Assembly (NCBI GenBank): GCA_043778575.1
Contig: JAYWFX010000020.1
Location: 1-11,665, forward strand
Source of the DNA: JAYWFX01 sp043778575
GTDB lineage: Bacteria > Patescibacteriota > JACMRA01
Direction of reading: 5' to 3'
Length of the DNA stretch: 11,665 bases
Shown here: positions 1 through 6,012 of the stretch, in pieces
Position numbering within the stretch: the first letter of the stretch is position 1
How the letters are laid out: each line of letters opens with the position of its first letter
Made by a program: the position numbers and the translations under genes
Notes under the pieces: model-generated
The model's database searches: none
Told to the model about the DNA's origin: nothing
Seen by the model: the letters and a program-made list of their open reading frames with translations, nothing else

Positions 1-1604
1 TGAGTGTAAATGTAAGTGATTTCATCCCAAAGATTGAGAGCCTCTTTACTATCAAAAGCCAAATCTAACGCACAAAAGAAATCAGACAAACCAGAAACAC
101 CCAAACCTACTGAACGATTTTCATGACTAGCTTTTTTAGTTTCAGGAATCGGATACCAATTACTCTCGACAACATTATCCAGCATTCTCATGGCAGTTAC
201 TATGCTTGATTTAAACATTTCTATATCGAGGACATCAGAAGCCCTTTCTACACTAGCTATTTGTGATTCAGGTTTTAAATGTCGAATCAAGTTTACAGAC
301 CCAATAATACACACAGCTACATCATCTTTGGAGTTTGGCAGCACAATTTCTGTACACAAATTTGAATTGTGAATGACTCCACTGTTTTTCATCTGACTAC
401 GGACATTTGAGGTGTCTTTAAATGTAAGCCATGGATGACCAGTTTCCTTTAGATTGATAATAATATCTCTATATAAATCTTTTGCTGGAAGTTTCACAAA
501 TCTAGCCTGTATTTCACCACTCTCTAACCCTGCTACAATTTCGTTATATATCTCGTCAAATTCAGCCCCGTACAAATCAGGTAGTTCTGGGAAATCTTTA
601 GGATCAAGCAAATACCAGTTTTCTCCAGCTTCTATGCGTCTCATAAACTCATCATTGAGCCAGCAGACTGTATGGTAATTTTTGTATCTAATTTCGTCAC
701 TTACATTGCTTTGACGAGCTTTTATAAAGTCTGGGAAATCAAGATGCCACGGCTCCATGTAAACTGTACAAGCTGGTTTTCGTTTGTGCCCTCGTGTAAT
801 TTTAGAAAGTGTGTGATCAAAGTGCTGTGCCCATTCCACAGCTCCACAACTAGCAATATCAATACTCTCAACCACTGAGCCACGAGCTCGAAGCTTGGTG
901 ATTGACGTACCGATACCACCATTGAATTTTGATAATTGAGCCAAATTAAAATCTTGATGATAAATATCCTCGATACTATCCTCAACCTGTGACAAAAAAC
1001 AATTTGCCATCTGACCACGATTTACTCCTGCGGCTCTGAGCGTCGACCCAGCTGGTGTGTATCGAAGTGTACTCAAAACATCGTAAAATTCTTTTGCTTT
1101 TTGGGTTGGATCCATCTCATTTGCACCCAAAGCCATAGCAATACGCATCCAAAATCCTTGGGGTGTTTCATAATATTTCTGAAGAGAATCAGACTTTAGG
1201 CGATACCGTGTTTTAAAAATAATAGCACCTTGATAATCAAACAACTCGTCTCTTTCATGTTGTAAATAATTTTCTAACTCTTCCAGATCAAATTTACTGG
1301 CTATATCAGCATCAAACTTTTTATCAATAACCGCCTCTCGTAGCGACACCGCAAAACTACCAAATGTAATTGCTTTGAGAGAATGAAACAAATAGCGAGC
1401 AGCCAAATAAGAGTATTCGAATTCAAATGGAATGTTTTGCACGAGAACTTTTAGAACCACATCCTCAACCTCCGCTTTATCTGACTGATCAGTAATCTCC
1501 ATTTCAGCCTCTTCCAAAACTAATTGTAAATCAATATTGGGCAGATTGTGTGCAAATGGTGATAATAGAGATATTTGATCTGCGATAAAAGGGTTTTGAG
1601 TCAT
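1..1604 (-). CDS. nrdA: Class I ribonucleoside-diphosphate reductase, alpha (catalytic) subunit; 3' end missing
   Basis: Reduces ribonucleoside diphosphates to deoxy forms in the cytoplasm together with NrdB. The reading frame is open from the ATG at 1604 to the window edge (534 codons; E. coli NrdA is 761 residues), so the C-terminal third with the thioredoxin-reducible Cys pair is not visible. Conserved signatures are present: YLAAR (66-70), the first active-site Cys in NCFL (C202, E. coli C225), GGIGT (229-233), EPWH (284-287), NLCTEI (415-420, holding N415, the thiyl-radical Cys C417 and E419), and C432 (E. coli C462). The start is fixed by a stop codon 12 codons upstream in frame and by nrdB ending at 1633. 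The protein therefore begins inside what is normally the ATP-cone: the first half with the Lys-Arg-Asp-Gly type motif is absent. It is the third gene of nrdR-nrdB-nrdA, 28 bases after nrdB, without a visible Shine-Dalgarno. Confidence 0.95.
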   Translation of the reverse strand, partial: MTQNPFIADQISLLSPFAHNLPNIDLQLVLEEAEMEITDQSDKAEVEDVVLKVLVQNIPFEFEYSYLAARYLFHSLKAITFGSFAVSLREAVIDKKFDADIASKFDLEELENYLQHERDELFDYQGAIIFKTRYRLKSDSLQKYYETPQGFWMRIAMALGANEMDPTQKAKEFYDVLSTLRYTPAGSTLRAAGVNRGQMANCFLSQVEDSIEDIYHQDFNLAQLSKFNGGIGTSITKLRARGSVVESIDIASCGAVEWAQHFDHTLSKITRGHKRKPACTVYMEPWHLDFPDFIKARQSNVSDEIRYKNYHTVCWLNDEFMRRIEAGENWYLLDPKDFPELPDLYGAEFDEIYNEIVAGLESGEIQARFVKLPAKDLYRDIIINLKETGHPWLTFKDTSNVRSQMKNSGVIHNSNLCTEIVLPNSKDDVAVCIIGSVNLIRHLKPESQIASVERASDVLDIEMFKSSIVTAMRMLDNVVESNWYPIPETKKASHENRSVGLGVSGLSDFFCALDLAFDSKEALNLWDEITYIYT

Positions 1605-1632
1605 AAATAGCGAGGGATGATTATGCAACGAT

Positions 1633-2634
1633 TTAGGCTACAGATTTTTCGTACATGACAGACTCGGTTTCAAAGAAGTTAGTCATCTCAGGTGCGTCAT
1701 TTTGGGTGATCAGATGTTTCATAGCATTTACCTTGGAAAAGTATTGTTTTGGTAGACCTAGATAGGCTAGTCTTTTGTCAGCAATCGACTCTACATAGCT
1801 AATATAATTATCGGCTCGAGTTATAATTGAGTCCCCCACAGCCTCCACTGCGTATTCTTTTTCAATCTCTACACCCTCTTTAATAATCTGAACTAGCTCA
1901 TCTCTAAAAGTTGGAGTGATCAAGTGTGCGTTGTCCTTCATAATTGTAGTAGCTAGCTGCATCCCACAGGTCAAATGTCGAGCCTCATCAGCCATGATGT
2001 ACTTTATCAACTCACCAGTCTTTGGTAATAATTGTTTTTTCTGGAAATTGATACCAATAACGAAACCCGAAAAGAAATATATTCCTTCAAGAACAGCATA
2101 ATAGGCAACTAAGTTTTTTACCAAAGCTTCAAAAAATGCCTGTATAGTCTCATCTGTAGGATTTGCTGTGTATTGTGCATTTCGCTTTATTAATTCCTCA
2201 GTGTAAAACTCATCAAAAGCCTTCTTTTTACCAATCGACTTGATTCGAATCTGTCTGTCCAAAATGTCTTCTTTGTCTAATTCTAACTCTTTAATAATAT
2301 ACGTAAAAGTATCGTCGTGATTGGCCTCTTCAAATGTCTGGCGAGATAAATACGTGCGGGCTGACTGTACTGGAATTGCAGATGCAAGTGATGTCATTAT
2401 ATTGGCTTGAACTACATTTTCTGAGCCACTAAAAAAAGCCACCATATTCTGCAACTGTTCTTTTTCTGCAGTACCGATCTTGAATTTCCACATTTCTCTA
2501 TCTTCTGCTAGCGAGATACTACCTGGTACCCAATTACCAGCTACACCCTGCGTATAAAACTTTCGACAGAATTGATAGTGCTCTTCAATAAAATTGATTT
2601 GGAGTTTTGGTGTGATAGAAAATGTGTGGGACAT
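1633..2634 (-). CDS. nrdB: Class I ribonucleotide reductase beta subunit, class Ic-like (Tyr replaced by Phe)
   Basis: Radical-generating, ferritin-like subunit that pairs with NrdA. At 333 residues it is within the family range. Metal ligands can be placed by alignment with E. coli R2: E72 (usually Asp84), E103 and H106 in EEANH, E183 in LEGIYF, E217 and H220 in DEARH. The position of the radical Tyr122 is F110. Glu at the first ligand plus Phe at the radical site is the combination known from Chlamydia trachomatis R2, where a Mn(IV)/Fe(III) centre replaces the tyrosyl radical. W35 matches the Trp48 of the radical-transfer path, and Y328 near the C terminus is a good candidate for the mobile-tail Tyr356. 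Adjacency to nrdA and the intact tail argue against an R2-like ligand-binding oxidase. It lies 72 bases after nrdR and is likely cotranscribed with it. No Shine-Dalgarno is seen before the ATG. The cofactor identity is an inference. Confidence 0.95.
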   Translation of the reverse strand: MSHTFSITPKLQINFIEEHYQFCRKFYTQGVAGNWVPGSISLAEDREMWKFKIGTAEKEQLQNMVAFFSGSENVVQANIMTSLASAIPVQSARTYLSRQTFEEANHDDTFTYIIKELELDKEDILDRQIRIKSIGKKKAFDEFYTEELIKRNAQYTANPTDETIQAFFEALVKNLVAYYAVLEGIYFFSGFVIGINFQKKQLLPKTGELIKYIMADEARHLTCGMQLATTIMKDNAHLITPTFRDELVQIIKEGVEIEKEYAVEAVGDSIITRADNYISYVESIADKRLAYLGLPKQYFSKVNAMKHLITQNDAPEMTNFFETESVMYEKSVA

Positions 2635-2706
2635 AATAAAAATATGAGATGAAAATGTAAAATGAAAGTATGTAATAGTGTTTTTTAAAATAAGTGATAT
2701 GGATTT

Positions 2707-3153
2707 TTAGGAGAACTGCCTGAGAATAATATTAAAGTCTTCTTTAGTTCCGTAATTTCCAAACATTGCTGAAAAACAAATAAATGCAGCCTCGTCTTGA
2801 TTCTTTAGGATAGAAAGTACTATATCACCAATTTGCAGAGATGTAATAGTTGTCTGACTCAATACCATGACTTTTTCTATGACTTGCTGGACAAGTGACT
2901 CGACTTTTTGGTTATCCACTCGACGCTTATTAAAGGCTTTACGAACACCTCTATCAAGCTTGTCTTCAGAAAAAAGTTCAGTCTGACCGTTTCGCTTTTG
3001 AACATACAGATCTAGTACTTTTGCGACCTCCACAGTAGTAAAACGATAAGCACATTGGGGACATGAGCGTCGCCTACGCATGGCTTTCCCTTCTCTGGCA
3101 ACCCTAGTATCATATACTTTTGTATTTATATAATGACATTTAGGACAGAACAT
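2707..3153 (-). CDS. nrdR: Transcriptional repressor NrdR
   Basis: Nucleotide-sensing repressor of ribonucleotide reductase genes. At 148 residues it has the usual size. An N-terminal zinc ribbon is formed by C3, C6, C31 and C34 (CPKC ... CPQC), followed by the characteristic RRRR run (26-29) and RFTT (37-40). The ATP-cone spans about 48-135 and has the KRNG nucleotide-binding motif at 53-56. The C-terminal helix reads FICFSAMF where many homologues have YVRFASVY, so the usual Arg is a Cys here. It is the first gene of the operon with nrdB and nrdA, and the promoter region ahead of it carries two NrdR-box-like palindromes, so autoregulation is likely. In most bacteria nrdR stands apart from the reductase genes or precedes them; here the regulator is physically linked to its target. 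Confidence 0.96.
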   Translation of the reverse strand: MFCPKCHYINTKVYDTRVAREGKAMRRRRSCPQCAYRFTTVEVAKVLDLYVQKRNGQTELFSEDKLDRGVRKAFNKRRVDNQKVESLVQQVIEKVMVLSQTTITSLQIGDIVLSILKNQDEAAFICFSAMFGNYGTKEDFNIILRQFS

Positions 3154-3183
3154 TGGAATTAATATGATGATTACGTAGGTATA

Positions 3184-3199
3184 AGTCTATATGTAGTGG
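3184..3199. promoter_or_regulatory. NrdR box 1 (operator), downstream of the start point
   Basis: The core CTATATGTAG (3187-3196) matches 9 of 10 positions of the NrdR-box core CwATATATwG, as recalled from the published consensus. The flanks match only partly. It lies about 25-40 bases downstream of the predicted start of nrdR transcription, a position suited to repression. Confidence 0.6.
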
Positions 3200-3216
3200 G
3201 TACACATTTTTTGCTT

Positions 3217-3232
3217 ATACTAGTTATAGTAG
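3217..3232. promoter_or_regulatory. NrdR box 2 (operator), weaker, at the start point
   Basis: The core CTAGTTATAG (3220-3229) matches 8 of 10 positions of CwATATATwG. Its centre is 33 bases from the centre of box 1, close to three helical turns; paired NrdR boxes in other bacteria are typically about 31-32 bases apart. It overlaps the -10 box and predicted start point of the nrdR promoter. Confidence 0.45.
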
Positions 3233-3258
3233 TATACTTAGTAAAAATAATTTGTCAA
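3231..3258 (-). promoter_or_regulatory. Sigma-70-type promoter of the nrdR-nrdB-nrdA operon
   Basis: On the minus strand a perfect -35 box TTGACA (3258-3253) is followed by a 16-base spacer and a -10 box TATACT (3236-3231). The predicted start point is near 3224, giving a leader of about 70 bases before the nrdR ATG. The NrdR-box-like site at 3217-3232 overlaps the -10/start region. Confidence 0.75.
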
Positions 3259-3427
3259 ACCCTATATGAACGAAAAAGTTGGATAAACTCAACCATAAAA
3301 TACGCCAACAACAAGGCTATGATTTGATGTTGAACGTCAAAGATAGGTCGTATATTACATTTTTTAAAGCAACATAAAAAAATACTCTCGAATTAGTTAT
3401 ATAGTTGTCGAAAGTAATTTTGGACAC
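3259..3427. other. Intergenic spacer without a recognisable gene
   Basis: AT-rich stretch between the nrdR promoter and the tRNA terminator. No credible coding frame or RNA gene was seen. It holds an imperfect 17-base palindrome at 3324-3340 (TTGATGTTGAACGTCAA; one G-T type mismatch per arm) and a short 4-bp hairpin followed by five T on the minus strand near 3274-3294. Neither has an assigned role. Confidence 0.5.
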
Positions 3428-3451
3428 AAAAAAAATCCCTATATGAGATTT
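3428..3451 (-). terminator. Intrinsic terminator of tRNA-Leu
   Basis: On the minus strand AAATCTC (3451-3445) pairs with GGGATTT (3439-3433) around a 5-base loop, with one G-U pair, and is followed directly by a run of T to 3428. It begins about 30 bases after the tRNA 3' end. The stem is AT-rich, so its strength is uncertain. Confidence 0.65.
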
Positions 3452-3480
3452 GTGATTAATTCTACAAAAATATTATTTGA

Positions 3481-3566
3481 TGGTGCGCGAAGAGGGATTT
3501 GAACCCTCACAGGATTACTCCCGCTAGCACCTGAAGCTAGTGTGTCTACCGTTCCACCATCCACGC
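3481..3566 (-). tRNA. tRNA-Leu, anticodon CAG
   Basis: An 86-base class II tRNA that reads CUG codons. The acceptor stem GCGTGGA pairs with TTCGCGC, including two G-U pairs. The D arm has GGTGGAACGGTAGAC. The anticodon stem CTAGC/GCTAG closes the loop TTCAGGT with CAG at its centre. A long variable arm follows, as in Leu and Ser tRNAs, and then the T arm GAGGGTTCAAATCCCTC. The 3' CCA is encoded in the DNA, with A as discriminator base, which supports Leu. Confidence 0.97.
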
Positions 3567-3576
3567 TATTACATCA

Positions 3577-3607
3577 AATATAGGCGGTACACATTTGTTT
3601 TAGTCAA
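3577..3607 (-). promoter_or_regulatory. Probable promoter of tRNA-Leu
   Basis: On the minus strand TTGACT (3607-3602) and TATATT (3582-3577) are separated by 19 bases, longer than the preferred 17. The predicted start is only a few bases before the tRNA 5' end. The spacer contains the 11-base element AAATGTGTACC, which also occurs in the nrdR leader. Confidence 0.5.
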
Positions 3608-3701
3608 GTAATAATTATTTCAACCAAGTCGCCTCTTAATGATCGTCTCATATAAAAAATCTGAAAAAAAATCTGAAAATAGTTCGGGGGATTTTATTTA
3701 G

Positions 3702-3733
3702 TTGACAAAACAAAAAAGTTCATCGGCTTTTAT
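3702..3733 (+). promoter_or_regulatory. Possible promoter of the glycan gene pair, perhaps leaderless
   Basis: A perfect TTGACA lies at 3702-3707, 31 bases before the ATG at 3739. A -35 box at this distance places the start point at or within a couple of bases of the ATG, so the transcript could be leaderless. The -10 box is poor: the best candidate is TTTTAT at 3728-3733 with a 20-base spacer. The 3608-3701 stretch before it holds only AT-rich sequence with a direct repeat of ATCTGAAAA (3659-3667 and 3671-3679). Confidence 0.35.
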
Positions 3734-3738
3734 ATGAT

Positions 3739-5979
3739 ATGAGCGAGGCGAAAAGCGATTCTAATAATAAAAAAGATGTATTAAGCACAATTCAAAGCGG
3801 GTCAATAATTCCTATATGGCCAGCCAATGTAGTGGTAGTAATGCCAACCTACAACGAAATAGAAAATATCCGCAATATCATAACGCAAATCCTCTTGCAA
3901 CAGCATCAACTAGACGAAGATTTTGGTAAAGGTAAAGTGAATTTAGGTATTTTAGTGGTTGATGACAATTCACCAGATGGAACTGGAAAAGTGGTGGAGG
4001 AACTTGCAGAAACAAACACAGCAATATCTCTATTAACTGGAACTAAACAAGGTCTAGGAATTGCATATATTCGAGGGTTTCGATTTGCAATTGATGAGAT
4101 GAAGGCGGATGTAGTTATGGAAATGGATGCTGACTTTTCACACAATCCAAAAGACATAACTAAACTAATTCAAAAGATTTATCCCACCAAAAAAGAAAAA
4201 CAAACTATAATAAAGTCTGATTTTGTTATTGGTTCACGCTATGTCAGAGGAGGTAGTATTCCTGAAAACTGGGGCAAGCTTCGTAAGCTAAACAGCAAGT
4301 GGGGGAATATATTTGCCAGTAAAATTGCAGGTATCACCAATGTCAGGGATTGCACCAGCGGCTTTAGAGCTATACGATCAGATTTGGTTTCTACTATCAA
4401 TCTAGAGGAATTAGCTGCAAAGGGGTATGGATTTCAAATCGATCTATTGCATAAGTGTCAGAGATCTGGAGCAAAGATTGCAGAAGTGCCAATTCATTTT
4501 ATTGATCGTGTCTTTGGAGAAAGCAAAATAAGTATCAAAGATATTCGCGAGTTTGTTTCGCTCTGCATATCACTCAGAGTACCAATGTTTAGATATGTTG
4601 GGCTATTTTCAGTTTTATTTGTGATATTGTTAGTTGCAACCACATTAGTGTCCCAAGCATTTCTAGGTATTATATCACCAACTGATCTGCTCATTTGGTT
4701 TATTAGTATACTATCAATCGTAATGTTGTGCCAAGGCGTCTTTAGTTTGTGGTGCTCACTATATGCATGGGAAAGTCCTGAGCGAATGAAGGGTCACAAA
4801 TCACCAGAGGTTTTTACTACACCTCAACTTTCTTTTACAGCAATGCTACCAGCTCGTCATGAACCACAAGTGATCGGAGACACCATAACATCAATAGCAA
4901 ATATAGACTACCCCGAACACCTCAAGGAAGTATTGGTAATATGTCGTACAGATGACGTTGAAACTATTTCTAAAGCCCAAGAAACAATCAATACACTAAA
5001 GCTACAGGGAAAAGACAACATAAAACTCGTAACCTTTAGCGACTTCCCTATCAATAAACCACACGGTCTCAATATTGGATTACAACATGCAAACAATGAA
5101 GTGGTCTGTATTTTTGACGCTGAAGACACACCTCACTCTGATATTTACCACATAGTAAACACTGAAATGGTAATCGGAAAAGCTGACGTAGTTCAATCAG
5201 GTATCCAGCTCATGAACTACGATTCACGATGGTTCTCCGCTCTCAACGTATTAGAGTATTATTTTTGGTTCAGATCAGCCCTTCATTTCTTTTCACGAGC
5301 TGGTCTCATAACATTAGGTGGAAACACAGTATTTTTCAAAAGAAAATGGTTAAATTATATTGGGGGATGGGATGAAACTTGTCTCACTGAAGACGCAGAA
5401 GTCGGCATAAAACTCAGTATGGCAGGTGCACGTATCAAAGTACTGTACGATCCGATGCACGCAACCCAAGAGGAGACGCCACCCACACTCAAGGATTTTA
5501 TCAAACAAAGAACTCGATGGAACCAAGGATTTGTACAGGTACTTCTCAAAGGCGAATGGCTAAAACTACGGGATTTTTCACAACAGATTTTAGCTATATA
5601 CTTGCTCTTCTGGCCAATTGCACAGGCTATTTTGTTTCTGTTTATACCTGTATCGATTTATTTAGCTTTGACAGTAAAAACAAGTATTTGGATTACCATG
5701 CTTACGATACTGCCAGTATATATGCTTATACTACAGTTGGTTGTATGTATTATGGGATTTTATGAGTTTGCACATGACTACAAAATTAAATTTCCAGTGT
5801 GGTTTCCAATAGGTATTGTAGCGAGTTTTATTCCTTATCAGATACTTATAGGAGTTGGTGCTTATAGGAGTATAATTCGACTCATTGCTGGGAAAACCAG
5901 CTGGGAAAAGACCGCACACGTAAATGCACACAGAAAAGACACCGAGATGGTAAAGCCAAAGACACAATCTGCTGGCTAA
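3739..5979 (+). CDS. Two-domain glycosyltransferase: polyprenyl-phosphate sugar synthase-like GT2 fused to membrane processive-type GT2
   Basis: 746 residues with two complete GT2 catalytic domains. Residues about 30-280 resemble dolichol/polyprenyl-phosphate mannose synthase (DPM1): MPTYNE (35-40), VDDNSPDGT (74-82), the metal-binding DAD (130-132), GSRY (165-168), CTSGFRA (205-211). Two membrane segments follow (about 286-309 and 314-337). Residues about 360-600 form a cellulose-synthase/XagB-like domain: LPARHEP (370-376), DAED (460-463), LGGN (526-529), the TED acid motif (550-552) and QRTRW (590-594, the QxxRW motif of processive enzymes). Three to four more membrane segments cover about 615-712. 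The inferred role is to charge a lipid carrier with a sugar and to synthesise and export a beta-linked glycan at the cytoplasmic membrane. It is 33 bases upstream of the GT-C/GH8 gene, so the two are likely one operon. The sugar specificity cannot be read from the sequence. The ATG is the only sensible start, since the next Met (35) lies inside the first motif; there is no Shine-Dalgarno. Confidence 0.9.
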   Translation: MSEAKSDSNNKKDVLSTIQSGSIIPIWPANVVVVMPTYNEIENIRNIITQILLQQHQLDEDFGKGKVNLGILVVDDNSPDGTGKVVEELAETNTAISLLTGTKQGLGIAYIRGFRFAIDEMKADVVMEMDADFSHNPKDITKLIQKIYPTKKEKQTIIKSDFVIGSRYVRGGSIPENWGKLRKLNSKWGNIFASKIAGITNVRDCTSGFRAIRSDLVSTINLEELAAKGYGFQIDLLHKCQRSGAKIAEVPIHFIDRVFGESKISIKDIREFVSLCISLRVPMFRYVGLFSVLFVILLVATTLVSQAFLGIISPTDLLIWFISILSIVMLCQGVFSLWCSLYAWESPERMKGHKSPEVFTTPQLSFTAMLPARHEPQVIGDTITSIANIDYPEHLKEVLVICRTDDVETISKAQETINTLKLQGKDNIKLVTFSDFPINKPHGLNIGLQHANNEVVCIFDAEDTPHSDIYHIVNTEMVIGKADVVQSGIQLMNYDSRWFSALNVLEYYFWFRSALHFFSRAGLITLGGNTVFFKRKWLNYIGGWDETCLTEDAEVGIKLSMAGARIKVLYDPMHATQEETPPTLKDFIKQRTRWNQGFVQVLLKGEWLKLRDFSQQILAIYLLFWPIAQAILFLFIPVSIYLALTVKTSIWITMLTILPVYMLILQLVVCIMGFYEFAHDYKIKFPVWFPIGIVASFIPYQILIGVGAYRSIIRLIAGKTSWEKTAHVNAHRKDTEMVKPKTQSAG

Positions 5980-6012
5980 GGCTTCACAGTTCAATCTTAA
6001 CATTCAAAATAT

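Noticed and set aside
722..1018. 98-codon open frame on the minus strand
   Set aside because: It lies in another frame inside nrdA, whose protein is strongly conserved across the same bases.
3274..3294. Second terminator (GTTG/CAAC hairpin plus five T, minus strand)
   Set aside because: The stem is only four base pairs with an eight-base loop, too weak to call, and a better terminator already follows the tRNA.
3481..3566. tRNA-Leu as the attachment site of an integrated element carrying the glycan genes
   Set aside because: No integrase gene and no direct repeat of the tRNA 3' end were seen in the window.
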